Assembly: GCA_934756675.1 (NCBI GenBank)
Contig: CAKVLG010000007.1
Coordinates: forward strand, 15,517 to 79,516
DNA length: 64,000 nt
Source of the DNA: an uncultured Clostridia bacterium
GTDB taxonomy: Bacteria > Bacillota > Clostridia > Christensenellales > UBA1242
Direction: 5' to 3'
Made by a program: the position numbers and the translations under genes
The notes under the pieces: model-generated
Seen by the model: the letters and a program-made list of their open reading frames with translations, nothing else
Database searches by the model: none
Told to the model about the DNA's origin: nothing
Part shown: in pieces, positions 25,976-34,225 of the stretch
How the letters are laid out: each line of letters begins with the position of its first letter
How positions within the stretch are numbered: position 1 is the stretch's first letter

Positions 25976-26923
25976 TTAAACTTTAACGAAATCTTCTGTT
26001 TTATCATAATAACCAAAATGGTTTCTAAAATTTTTAAGTTGTGTAGTTATCCAACTATCGTCGTGAGTTTCATAGCCTTGACCCAAATAGTAAATAAATT
26101 TATATATAAACACTCTATCATCTATATATTTAAAGTTAAACATTTCTGTAGCATGTGCTTTTAATTCGTCTAATATAGAACCATATTCGTCATTTACCAC
26201 AAATTTTTCGGTTATCTCGCTAGCGAATTTCTTTGGATTATCGACCATCATAGATATTACCATAAGCTCGTAGTCTAATGAGCAATATAAAACCCTATCA
26301 AAATCTATAATGTATATCTTACCATCATCATACAAAAAATTGTCGAAGTGCGCATCGTTGTGCACAAGACAAGGCTTGTTTTCTTTAAAAATTTTAGTTA
26401 GTCTTGTATTTTTAAAGTCTTCTAAAAATGAGGTGTCATAGCCTTTGTTTTTAAGTATCTTAATATTCAGGTCAAAACTTTTTTGCCATTTAGTCACCAA
26501 ATCAGTTTGGATAAACTTTTCAGCCAAAAAATCGCCTTTTTGTTTGTGAAATGTATTTAAAATATTAGCAATTTGTATAATGGCTTCTTTTCTCTTTTTC
26601 TCATTTAAAGTGTGCCAAATAGTGTATAAACTCTTACCATTCAGTTTTTTAATAATAAGATAATCTTTGTCATCAATTTTCCCACTAGCAACATATTGGG
26701 GTATAGAATCAATCTTAACATTTTTATAAAAAGAAATCTCTTTTTGTAATTTCTCAGGCTTGGTAAAAGTATTGATAATTTTGATAATATACTCATCATT
26801 TACGACATGCACAATATTAGTAAAACCGGAATCTGCTTTTTTAATACTTTTACATTTGATATTATTTCTTTCGCAAATATCTACTATTAAATTGTTTGTT
26901 TCCTCGTTAACTATATTTTTCAT
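25976..26923 (-). CDS. APH/choline-kinase-like phosphotransferase
   Basis: A 315-residue protein-kinase-fold phosphotransferase (APH superfamily). LVHNDAHFDNFLYDD (about residues 184-198) is the catalytic loop with Asp and Asn, and IIDFDRV (about 203-209) is the metal-binding DFD. An N-terminal Lys in YIIKII is the likely ATP-binding lysine. ATG 26923 follows GAGGTTC. The substrate (aminoglycoside, choline, sugar or other alcohol) cannot be deduced. It is flanked by copies of an intergenic repeat and shows accessory-gene character. Confidence 0.82.
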   Translation of the reverse strand: MKNIVNEETNNLIVDICERNNIKCKSIKKADSGFTNIVHVVNDEYIIKIINTFTKPEKLQKEISFYKNVKIDSIPQYVASGKIDDKDYLIIKKLNGKSLYTIWHTLNEKKRKEAIIQIANILNTFHKQKGDFLAEKFIQTDLVTKWQKSFDLNIKILKNKGYDTSFLEDFKNTRLTKIFKENKPCLVHNDAHFDNFLYDDGKIYIIDFDRVLYCSLDYELMVISMMVDNPKKFASEITEKFVVNDEYGSILDELKAHATEMFNFKYIDDRVFIYKFIYYLGQGYETHDDSWITTQLKNFRNHFGYYDKTEDFVKV

Positions 26924-26960
26924 AAGAACCTCATAAATCTAAAATGTTTAAGTTTTCACT

Positions 26961-27046
26961 TTTAGTTAAGAGAGAGTAAAAATCACCGTAATCTTTTGTA
27001 TATTAAAGTTCTTATATTTTGCTAGTTTCAAACAGCATTGACTAAT
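26961..27046 (-). repeat. Dispersed repeat, copy B
   Basis: Read on the minus strand, TTAGTCAATGCT-G-TTTGAAACTAGC is followed by ACTTTAAT, TTTTTACT and CTCTTAACT blocks. These occur in the same order as in copy C at 31413-31497. The whole unit is about 85 nt and lies between two minus-strand genes. Confidence 0.65.
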
Positions 27047-27055
27047 CATCTTTTT

Positions 27056-27529
27056 TTAATCCATTTTTTCTATTTCGATATTTGCTTCTTTTAAAAGTTG
27101 AAGTGAAAAGTCGTCTGGATAACCTTCGCTATAAACAATTCTTTTAATTCCACTATTAATCAAAATTCTTGTACAAAGCGAGCAAGGTTGATGTGTTACA
27201 TAAATTGTTGCGCCGTCAATGCTTACATTTGTTTTTGCAGCTTGAACAACAGCATTTTGCTCAGCATGAATAGCATAACAAATTTCTTGTCTTGTTCCGC
27301 TTTCAATCCCAAGTTTGTTACGTAAACATTCCCCGCGTTCCTTACAATTTTTCACGCCTTGTGGTGCGCCATTGTATCCCGTTGTTAATATTCTGTGATC
27401 TTTTACAATAATTGCGCCAACGCTTCTACGCAAACAGCTAGACCACTTACCAACGTTCTTTGCGATTTCCATAAATCTTTCGTCCCAAATTTTCTCTTTT
27501 GGGTCTTTTTTTAATGTTTTCTTTTCCAT
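27056..27529 (-). CDS. dCMP deaminase/ComEB-like cytidine deaminase-fold enzyme
   Basis: A 157-residue zinc-dependent deaminase. The HAEQNAV motif supplies His88 and catalytic Glu90, and PCSLC supplies Cys116 and Cys119. TTGYNGAPQGV near residues 49-59 and a Cys-containing NCKERGECLR are typical of dCMP deaminases. It converts dCMP to dUMP for thymidylate synthesis. AAGGAAA precedes ATG 27529. Confidence 0.92.
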   Translation of the reverse strand: MEKKTLKKDPKEKIWDERFMEIAKNVGKWSSCLRRSVGAIIVKDHRILTTGYNGAPQGVKNCKERGECLRNKLGIESGTRQEICYAIHAEQNAVVQAAKTNVSIDGATIYVTHQPCSLCTRILINSGIKRIVYSEGYPDDFSLQLLKEANIEIEKMD

Positions 27530-27605
27530 ATTTTTTTCCTTTTATAAAAACTTAAACTTTTGCATAACATAAGTATATCAACAAAAAAACAAAAATTCAA
27601 TTATT

Positions 27606-29249
27606 ATGAAAGATTTTTTATATTCAACAAAAATTAAAAACTGGTTCTCTGTCACTCGCCCAAGCACAAAGATTTTTGTGGCTGAATTTTTAACTGCGCT
27701 TTTTCCATATCTTTTAACCATTATCCTTGCCTACCCGACAGCTAAAATTATCACGTGTCTTTCTATTTTTGATTATTCGGGTGCCATGAATTTTTTGTTA
27801 TATGAGTTCTTAATAATCTTAGCTATCAACATTTCTTGGGTGTTTAATAATTTTTTTTATTCTATGCAACTAAAACATATTTACTTGCAAGCACAGCAAA
27901 AAATTTATGACAAAATCATTAACATAAAAACAAACAGTGGCGCAAGCAAAGAAAAACTTTTAAACATAATTTCTAACAATCTTTACACGATGGCAGAATA
28001 TTCTAACACTTTTGCAAAACAAATTGCTTGCTTTGTTGGTGCGGTTGCGACACTTGTTATAGTTTTTATTTCGTCTATTCTTGTTGGTTTAATTGTTCTC
28101 GGTGCGACAATAATTATTTATGTAATTTTAAAAATTGTTAACAATTACATTTCTAAAAACGCATACCACTTAAACACAAAACAAGATGAAATTTGCGAAG
28201 TGTTTTCAGACATCTATAGCGGTAGAGATGAAATAAATAACCTGTCAATCGAGCCAGGCTTAGAGCAAAAATATATGTTAAAAACCAAAGAGATAGCAAA
28301 TATTTACAGAAAACAAAATTTTTTAAACACAATAAAAAATAATTACCTAAAGATTTTTTGGTGCGGACTGGTTGCGCTTTCAACACTTTATTTTATCTAT
28401 CAAGTTAAATACAATTTTATATCTCTAACGCTTTTTCTTGTGATAATTCCATACCTAAGTGAATCTATCGAAAAGTTTATAACCGTGTTTGACGACTATT
28501 ATAATCTAGAGTTTGCAAACATCGCCGCATATCGAATAAAAACCATTTACGACATGCCCGAAAAAGACTTAATAGTCTTTGGCTCGAACATCTACTCAAA
28601 CATAAGTGGCAGTGTCACGCTTACAAATGTGTCCTATGAAAATAGCAATTTTTCGCTTGAACCATTTTCGTGCCAAATTAAAAAGGGCGACTTTGTAATT
28701 TTTAAAGGCATAAAAGATTGTGGCAAAAGGCATATTTTTAATATGCTCCGCCGCGAAGAAAAGCCACTTGCGGGAACAATTACTATCGACACTATAAACA
28801 TTTATGACTTTAGCGTCCAAACATACAAACATCACATATCATATACCACGAAAAACCCATATTTTTTCGATATGTCGATTTATGATAATCTAAAGCTTAG
28901 CGGAAGCACCAAGCGTGAAATTTTTGCTACGCTAAAACGTTTTGAAATTTTTGATAATTTATCTAAATTACAAAGCGGTCTAAACACAAACTTTTTAGCA
29001 GCAAGCGAAAAAATTTCTTCGTTTGATTTGTTCTTGCTTGGGCTTGCACGTGCAAAGTTAACAAAAAGCAAAGTAATTCTTATCTACGAGCTTCCAGTTG
29101 GCATGCAACCAAAACAGTTAGTAAAACTAAAAAATATCTTAAGAAAACTTAGCCGTACAAGAACGATTATATTATTCACCGCCAGCAGCGAATTAGACCA
29201 CCTTGCAGATAAAATTTATCCTATTAAAAATGGAAAAGTTGATGTATAA
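27606..29249 (+). CDS. ABC exporter-like protein with a degenerate ATPase domain
   Basis: A 547-residue protein with the layout of an ABC half-exporter: about six N-terminal membrane helices (residues 20-310) and a nucleotide-binding-type domain from about 335. Every ATPase motif is damaged. Walker A reads GIKDCGKRH (Ser/Thr replaced by Arg), the LSGGQ position reads KISSFD, Walker B reads VILIYELP (Asp replaced by Tyr), and the switch His is Ala in LFTASSELD. The fold-level pattern remains, including KNGKV at the end. The reading frame is intact, so this is not simple decay; it is probably a pseudo-ATPase partner. No clear ribosome site precedes ATG 27606. Confidence 0.8.
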   Translation: MKDFLYSTKIKNWFSVTRPSTKIFVAEFLTALFPYLLTIILAYPTAKIITCLSIFDYSGAMNFLLYEFLIILAINISWVFNNFFYSMQLKHIYLQAQQKIYDKIINIKTNSGASKEKLLNIISNNLYTMAEYSNTFAKQIACFVGAVATLVIVFISSILVGLIVLGATIIIYVILKIVNNYISKNAYHLNTKQDEICEVFSDIYSGRDEINNLSIEPGLEQKYMLKTKEIANIYRKQNFLNTIKNNYLKIFWCGLVALSTLYFIYQVKYNFISLTLFLVIIPYLSESIEKFITVFDDYYNLEFANIAAYRIKTIYDMPEKDLIVFGSNIYSNISGSVTLTNVSYENSNFSLEPFSCQIKKGDFVIFKGIKDCGKRHIFNMLRREEKPLAGTITIDTINIYDFSVQTYKHHISYTTKNPYFFDMSIYDNLKLSGSTKREIFATLKRFEIFDNLSKLQSGLNTNFLAASEKISSFDLFLLGLARAKLTKSKVILIYELPVGMQPKQLVKLKNILRKLSRTRTIILFTASSELDHLADKIYPIKNGKVDV

Positions 29250-29299
29250 AAATTGATAATATGCCCATACTATAATTAATACTAAAAAAGGAGAAAATC

Positions 29300-29383
29300 A
29301 TGAGTAAAGAAAACAAAAAGAACAAAAAGATTAAAGATTGTTCTGGTCAATCTAAAATTGATGAAAAAGATTGCAACAAGTAA
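29300..29383 (+). CDS. 27-residue Lys-rich small protein
   Basis: A short ORF with good initiation signals: TATAAT at 29271-29276, AAAGGAG at 29287-29293 and ATG 29300. The product is Lys/Asn-rich in its first half (SKENKKNKKIK) and has two Cys (DCSG and KDCNK). The stop is followed at once by a strong terminator, so it forms its own transcription unit. Function unknown. Confidence 0.65.
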   Translation: MSKENKKNKKIKDCSGQSKIDEKDCNK

Positions 29384-29409
29384 AAAGAGAGCATTAGCTC
29401 TCTTTTTTT
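29383..29409. terminator. Bidirectional terminator
   Basis: AAAGAGAGC pairs with GCTCTCTTT around ATTA, with T runs both ways, between the small ORF and uppP. Confidence 0.82.
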
Positions 29410-29410
29410 A

Positions 29411-30178
29411 TTACATAAAACACACAAAACTATTGATAATTAATATTACGCCAACAACAAACAAGTAATAACTAAAATAATGGAACTTTTTATTAACTAC
29501 CAATTTTTCTACAATTTTTATAGCTACAATCCCACTTACAAAAGCAGCGATAAACCCAAGTATCATAGGTAAACCAAAAATACTAGCTATTGCCATTCTT
29601 GATGAAAACAACAATTCATAAAGTGCCCCACCAATTATAATTGGTATGCTACAAAGAAAACTAAGTTTAACCGCATCTTTTCTTTCTGCGCCGCACATAA
29701 CAGCTGTTGTCACAGTTGCGCCAGACCTAGAAATTCCAGGGAAACACGCCAAGCCTTGTGCAATGCCTGTAATAATCCCCGTTTTCACACCAAGACCAAA
29801 ATTCGCTCGCCTGTTTGTAATTCTTGGTAAAAATATGATTATACTAGTTAGCACAAAAAAGAAACCAATATAATTAACGAGCACATTTTCTTCTATAATA
29901 TTTTTAAATAAAAATGCCAAAATCATTGTTGGTAAAAATGAAGCATAAAAACTTTTGGCAAGCTTGCTTCGGGGATTTTTTATTATAAAAATAATGTCTT
30001 CGTAATAATGCATAATAACAGCAAGCAATGTTGCTAAATGTAAAAATAGACTAAAAACCAAATCATTCGAAAGCCCCATAATTCGCTCTGCAATAATTAA
30101 ATGCCCAGAGCTTGATATTGGCAAAAATTCTGTTATACCTTGAATAAGTCCAAGTATTATAGCTTTTAAAATTTTCAT
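29411..30178 (-). CDS. uppP: Undecaprenyl-diphosphatase UppP/BacA
   Basis: A 255-residue membrane enzyme with eight hydrophobic segments. The signature QGITEFLPISSSGHL (13-27) and PGISRSGAT (about 147-155) carry the catalytic Glu, Ser, His and Arg positions of the BacA family. It dephosphorylates undecaprenyl pyrophosphate to recycle the lipid carrier for wall synthesis and gives basal bacitracin resistance. It is a single gene. Confidence 0.95.
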   Translation of the reverse strand: MKILKAIILGLIQGITEFLPISSSGHLIIAERIMGLSNDLVFSLFLHLATLLAVIMHYYEDIIFIIKNPRSKLAKSFYASFLPTMILAFLFKNIIEENVLVNYIGFFFVLTSIIIFLPRITNRRANFGLGVKTGIITGIAQGLACFPGISRSGATVTTAVMCGAERKDAVKLSFLCSIPIIIGGALYELLFSSRMAIASIFGLPMILGFIAAFVSGIVAIKIVEKLVVNKKFHYFSYYLFVVGVILIINSFVCFM

Positions 30179-30283
30179 AATTTAACCTCTTTAAATGTTA
30201 TGCACCGCCCATCAAAAAGATTAAATTATTGCTTTATTTTTTATATGCAATTGTGTATAATTAACTCATAAAGGAAGTAAATT

Positions 30284-31381
30284 ATGGAACTAGGCGTTGT
30301 TGGATTACCAAATGTTGGTAAAAGCACATTATTTAATGCGATTACAAAGGCGGGGGCAAATGTTGCAAACTATCCATTTTGCACAATTGAACCAAATGTG
30401 GGTGTTGTTGCCGTACCAGACGAAAGATTAAAAGTTCTTGGCGAAATGTATAACACTCAAAAAATCACTCCTGCTCTTTTGAAGTTTGTGGATATTGCTG
30501 GTCTTGTTAAAGGTGCCAGCAAAGGCGAAGGTCTTGGCAACCAATTCTTGGCATCAATTCGCGAATGTGAAGCTATTGTACATGTTGTTCGTTGTTTCGA
30601 AGATCCAAACATTATTCACGTCGATGGTTCTATTGACCCAATACGAGATATAGACACAATAAATACCGAGCTTATTTTGTCTGACCTTGAAAGTCTTAAT
30701 TCTAGAATAGAAAAAACAGAGAAAAAAGCCAAACAGGGCGATAAAGACGCTAAGTGGGAAATTGAAATTTTATATCGTTTGCGTGATTGTTTGAATAGTG
30801 GTAAACTTGCAAAATCTATCAATTTTAAAGATGATGAATTATCTTTTGTTAACTCACTATTTTTGATTACAACAAAACCAGTTATTTACGCTTGTAATAT
30901 CTCTGAACCAATGCTCGCTTGCCCAGAAGATAATTTCGAAAACATTCGAAAAGTAAAAGCATTAGCCGAAAAAGAAGGTTCGGAAGTTTTAGTAATTTGT
31001 GCTAAAATTGAACAAGAACTTTCTGAATTAGACGATGACGAAAAACAATTATTTTTGGAAGAGCTTGGGTTAACTTCTAGCGGACTTGATAGAATTATTA
31101 AAGTAGGTTATCGTTTGCTTGGTCAAATTTCATTTTTAACCGCTGGCGAAAAAGAAGTGCGTGCATGGACAATAACCAAAGGTACAAAAGCACCACAAGC
31201 TGCTGGCAAAATTCATAGTGATTTCGAAAAAGGTTTCATTCGTGCCGAAGTTGTTAGTTACGAAAATATGGTTGCTTGTGGCGGATACACCAAAGCAAAA
31301 GAATGCGGTAAAGTGCGTAGTGAAGGTAAAGATTATGTTGTTCAAGACGGCGATGTAATCTTGTTTAGATTTAACGTTTAA
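30284..31381 (+). CDS. ychF: YchF/OLA1 GTPase-family ATPase
   Basis: A 365-residue ribosome-associated P-loop protein. Walker A is GLPNVGKST (7-15), switch [19 protein letters not shown] (about 68-84), and the nucleotide-base motif is the Asn/Glu variant that makes family members prefer ATP. A coiled-coil insertion (about 130-165) and a C-terminal TGS domain ([14 protein letters not shown] onward) complete the architecture. AAGGAAG precedes ATG 30284. Confidence 0.95.
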   Translation: MELGVVGLPNVGKSTLFNAITKAGANVANYPFCTIEPNVGVVAVPDERLKVLGEMYNTQKITPALLKFVDIAGLVKGASKGEGLGNQFLASIRECEAIVHVVRCFEDPNIIHVDGSIDPIRDIDTINTELILSDLESLNSRIEKTEKKAKQGDKDAKWEIEILYRLRDCLNSGKLAKSINFKDDELSFVNSLFLITTKPVIYACNISEPMLACPEDNFENIRKVKALAEKEGSEVLVICAKIEQELSELDDDEKQLFLEELGLTSSGLDRIIKVGYRLLGQISFLTAGEKEVRAWTITKGTKAPQAAGKIHSDFEKGFIRAEVVSYENMVACGGYTKAKECGKVRSEGKDYVVQDGDVILFRFNV

Positions 31382-31412
31382 TATAATAAATATAAACAAA
31401 AAAGTGGAACTC

Positions 31413-31497
31413 TTAGTCAATGCTTTTTGAAACTAGCAAAATAAACACTTTAATCAACTATGTTTAAGTTGTTTTTTTACTTTCTCTTAACTGAAAA
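31413..31497 (+). repeat. Dispersed repeat, copy C
   Basis: It starts TTAGTCAATGCT-T-TTTGAAACTAGC and keeps the ACTTTAAT, TTTTTACT and CTCTTAACT blocks of copy B (26961-27046, inverted). It lies in the 460-nt gene-free stretch after ychF. Confidence 0.65.
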
Positions 31498-31499
31498 AG

Positions 31500-31580
31500 A
31501 AACAAATATTACTGACTTTGTCAAGGATTGTCGCAAATAGCGACATACATTTTAACCTTGACAACAAAGAATATTTGTTT
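31500..31580. repeat. 81-bp imperfect palindrome
   Basis: Three nested arms are visible: AAACAAATATT (31500-31510) with AATATTTGTTT (31570-31580), TTGTCAAGG (31518-31526) with CCTTGACAA (31556-31564), and TGTCGC (31529-31534) with GCGACA (31540-31545). It encodes nothing. The size and layout resemble a miniature inverted-repeat element or a structured RNA. Confidence 0.6.
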
Positions 31581-31612
31581 ACTTTAATAATAAAGAGAAG
31601 AAAAAATAACAG

Positions 31613-31662
31613 CAAAAAGCGAAAGTGTGTTATGTTTACCAACACTTTCGCTTTTTGTCTGC
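31613..31662 (+). terminator. 16-bp perfect hairpin, terminator-like
   Basis: CAAAAAGCGAAAGTGT (31613-31628) pairs perfectly with ACACTTTCGCTTTTTG (31642-31657). The arm ends in a T run, so it can act as an intrinsic terminator in either direction, though no gene directly precedes it. Confidence 0.6.
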
Positions 31663-31681
31663 TTTAATTTAGTTTATAAGT

Positions 31682-31740
31682 GTGTGCTTGTCTTCGGTGG
31701 AGCGAAGCGACACCGACTTGTATCAAGACAAGCTCACGTC
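31682..31740. repeat. Third nested hairpin of the ychF downstream region
   Basis: GCTTGTCTT (31686-31694) pairs with AAGACAAGC (31725-31733). CGGTG (31695-31699) pairs with CACCG (31711-31715) around a GCGAAGC-containing loop. It is markedly GC-richer than its surroundings. With copy C and the two preceding palindromes it fills the gene-free stretch 31382-31790. Confidence 0.55.
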
Positions 31741-31794
31741 TAAGTGCCATTTTTTTATATTTTTAAAAATTTTGATACAAAAATAAATATGATA

Positions 31795-31803
31795 TGCTAT
31801 AAT
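31795..31803 (+). promoter_or_regulatory. Extended -10 promoter of the accessory block
   Basis: TGC-TATAAT (31795-31803), with TTGATA at 31772-31777 as a 20-nt-distant -35. It precedes the histidine-phosphatase-like gene. Confidence 0.55.
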
Positions 31804-31845
31804 GATGAATATAAGAAAATATTTGCAAGGTCAAAAAGGGTTAAT

Positions 31846-32370
31846 ATGAAAATAATTTATGTTCATCATGCTTTAAGACAAGTAGGTAATCCACCTAGTC
31901 AAGATGATAAAATTCAGCCATTAGGAATACAAGATGCAGAAACGACAGCTGAACTATTAAAAATGATGTCTGATAAGTCAAAATCAATATTTAAGGCAAT
32001 TTATACGTCGCCTTATTATAGATGTGCTAAAACATCTGAAATTATCAATAAACACATAAATCTTCCTATTTATGAAGACGCACGATTTAATGAGTTTAAT
32101 AAAGTTTTTGAAGTGATACAAGGTGGTCAAAGTATAACCAAAAAAGAAACTTGGTCGGAATGTCAAAACAGAATAAGGGAAGCAATAAAAGACATCGTAT
32201 TTAAATATGATGATAATGATACAGTAATATGTGTAACAAGTGGGGTGAATATAACGGCGTTTATAGGACTAGCGTATAGAATCCCTGTTAGTGAGAATAT
32301 GCCATTCCCTTGGGTGCCAAGTTGTTCACCGATTGGATTTGAAATTGATAAAAGTTGTTTTGAGGATTAA
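31846..32370 (+). CDS. Histidine-phosphatase-like protein with altered catalytic motifs
   Basis: A 174-residue phosphoglycerate-mutase/histidine-phosphatase superfamily protein. ATG 31846 with AGGG upstream is chosen within a frame open from 31744. The N-terminal RHG motif reads VHHALRQ, with Arg replaced by His and Gly by Ala. SPYYRCAKTSEII keeps the family helix. The usual second catalytic His (SHG) reads TSGVNI, with Ser in place of His. Loss of both suggests altered or no phosphatase activity. The next gene, two bases on, is a broken SDR, so the block may be decaying. Confidence 0.7.
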   Translation: MKIIYVHHALRQVGNPPSQDDKIQPLGIQDAETTAELLKMMSDKSKSIFKAIYTSPYYRCAKTSEIINKHINLPIYEDARFNEFNKVFEVIQGGQSITKKETWSECQNRIREAIKDIVFKYDDNDTVICVTSGVNITAFIGLAYRIPVSENMPFPWVPSCSPIGFEIDKSCFED

Positions 32371-32372
32371 TT

Positions 32373-33064
32373 ATGAATAAAGTTTGTTTAGTTACAGGGG
32401 CAAAGAAAGGAATTGGTTTTGCAGTTAGCCAAAAATTAGCAAGTGCAGGTAATCAAGTAGTTGTGCTAGACCAATAAACAATTACACCAAACAATGATAA
32501 AATCGTAGCATTAAAAGCAAATATTACAAAATAAAAAGATTTGCTAAAAGTTAAACTTATGGAAGATTAGATTGTTTAGTTTGTAATGCAGGCATTATTC
32601 CCATACCATGCGGAATTGATGATATAACTGATGAAAACATTGATAAAACAATTGATGTTAACCTAAAAGGTACTTTTAGATGTCTTAGAATATTTGGCAA
32701 TCTTATCAAAGAAACATCCAAGAATGGAAGTATCGTAAATCTAACAAGTGTTGACGGAATAATTGGTGAGCCATTTACAGTTATCTATTCAGCAACAAAA
32801 GCAGGGATTATATCTTTAACTAAGTCTTTTGCTAGAAAACTTGGCGATAATATTAGAGTAAATGCAGTGGCCCCGGGACTTATTGATACACCATTAACAG
32901 AAAGTCTTGGCAATAACCCAAGTTGGACTACCAATTTCTCAATCATTAAAAGAGTCGGCAAGCCAGAAGAAATTGCAGACGCTGTTGAATTTTTACTAAG
33001 CGATAAAGCAACATTTATAATAGGGCATATTTTAACTGTTGACGGTGGTTTTACTTTGAAATAA
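32373..33064 (+). pseudogene. Broken short-chain dehydrogenase/reductase gene
   Basis: From ATG 32373 the sequence encodes a classical SDR. The N-terminal cofactor motif TGAKKGIGFAV is in frame. TAA stops occur at 32475-32477 and 32532-32534, and near 32540-32558 the reading moves to another frame. That frame is open to TAA 33062-33064 and contains CNAG, NLTSVDG, catalytic YSATK and APGLIDTPL. So there are two nonsense changes and one frameshift, all in the first third. SDR enzymes are NAD(P)-dependent oxidoreductases. A shorter product could start inside, but it would lack the cofactor-binding motif. Confidence 0.88.
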
Positions 33065-33075
33065 GGAGTTAATAT

Positions 33076-33558
33076 ATGGGTGATTATTTCTATCAAAAGT
33101 CGAAAATGTATTATGAAAAATACAAAGCAAAGAAACTTACAAAGAAAGTAGGAAGCATTGTCAAAGACGGAGACAAATACCTTACAATTCTTAGAGCTGG
33201 TAAAAGACCAATGTTTGCCGGTGGTAGTGTTGACGAAGGTGAAACCACTAGACAAGCCATTATCAGAGAAGTTTTAGAAGAAACTGGCGCAAAGGTTACA
33301 AAGCTTAAATATCTTGCAAGAGAATATTACTCTGTTGATTGGGAGTTTGAAGGAATAACATTTCCAAATAAACGAGTGGAATATACATATCTTTGTGAAG
33401 TCGAAAAAGGTGATTATAGTGCACAGGGTCTAGAAGGTGAGTTTGATAAAGACACAACAGTTAAATGGTGCACATCAAAAGAACTTGAAGAACTTGGTAT
33501 GTGGGGGCCAACACTTGATTTGGTCAAAAAGGTAGAAAGAGAACATATTGAAGTATAA
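33076..33558 (+). CDS. NUDIX hydrolase
   Basis: A 160-residue NUDIX protein. The box G-x5-E-x7-REVLEETGA (at about residues 50-72: GSVDEGETTRQAII then REVLEETG) is complete with all metal-binding glutamates. It would hydrolyse a nucleoside-diphosphate-linked substrate that I cannot specify. AAGGAG precedes ATG 33076, 11 nt after the SDR remnant. It is the last gene of the accessory block and is followed by a terminator. Confidence 0.9.
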   Translation: MGDYFYQKSKMYYEKYKAKKLTKKVGSIVKDGDKYLTILRAGKRPMFAGGSVDEGETTRQAIIREVLEETGAKVTKLKYLAREYYSVDWEFEGITFPNKRVEYTYLCEVEKGDYSAQGLEGEFDKDTTVKWCTSKELEELGMWGPTLDLVKKVEREHIEV

Positions 33559-33596
33559 AAAGACACAATCATTTTGATTGTGTCTTTTATTTTTTT
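33557..33596 (+). terminator. Terminator after the NUDIX gene
   Basis: AAAAGACACAATCA pairs with TGATTGTGTCTTTT around a short T loop, then ATTTTTTT. Confidence 0.85.
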
Positions 33597-33643
33597 CACT
33601 AGTTTCAATTATCGGAGACCTTGTTCCACTTTTTGTATTTGTT

Positions 33644-34213
33644 TTATAGCTTATTAATCACTTTTATTAAATTTTTGCAATTGCCATGAATTAAGAATGG
33701 GTTTGTGCTATAAGCTGAACCATCTGAAATCATAAAGTAAACAACTAACTGTGTGCTTTTGCCATCTTCTGGAGCAACAAATATTAATTTTTTATATTCG
33801 ATAAGTTTGCTATCGCCATCAACATAAATAATTTGAGATTGTTTTTCTTCGAATTCAAGTTCGATAACAACATTATTTTTTTTATTGTTTGTATCTGCTT
33901 CAGAGTCCCACTTACCGTTTTCGCCTTGAATGTCTTGACTGATTTTATCGTCAATTTCATACTTATTAAAAACTCTGTCTAAAATCGAAAGCTTACCAAT
34001 ATTTTTTATCTCTGCCCACAATTTTTCATAGTTTGCTGGCGTATCTGTTTTTGTGTAAGATGTTGACACGGTTTTGTGATTATATACATTAATTGTGCTT
34101 GGAGCACTGCAAGTAAATGCTGTTGTTGTTTTAACACAAACTAAAACAATTGAAAGAATAATAATTACACCAATAAATATACTGCTGATTATACTAAAAG
34201 TTTTAAGTTTCAT
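33644..34213 (-). CDS. Hypothetical membrane-anchored extracytoplasmic protein
   Basis: A 189-residue protein with an N-terminal hydrophobic helix (about residues 8-27) and a polar, probably extracytoplasmic remainder; not recognised. ATG 34213 follows AGGAAG and lies 12 nt after the ftsH stop, so it is probably co-transcribed with ftsH. Two Cys (27 and 35) flank the end of the anchor. I see no lipobox. Confidence 0.7.
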   Translation of the reverse strand: MKLKTFSIISSIFIGVIIILSIVLVCVKTTTAFTCSAPSTINVYNHKTVSTSYTKTDTPANYEKLWAEIKNIGKLSILDRVFNKYEIDDKISQDIQGENGKWDSEADTNNKKNNVVIELEFEEKQSQIIYVDGDSKLIEYKKLIFVAPEDGKSTQLVVYFMISDGSAYSTNPFLIHGNCKNLIKVINKL

Positions 34214-34225
34214 TATTTTTACTTC

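Noticed and set aside
22119..32534. Possible reassignment of TAA as a sense codon (in-frame TAA in the HIT, SDR and remnant genes)
   Set aside because: Most intact genes in the window end with TAA followed by terminators, and the SDR also carries a frameshift. Mutation or assembly error explains the cases better.
31382..33600. Integron cassette array with attC sites
   Set aside because: The palindromes do not show recognisable RYYYAAC/GTTRRRY core sites, and no integron integrase is present in the window.
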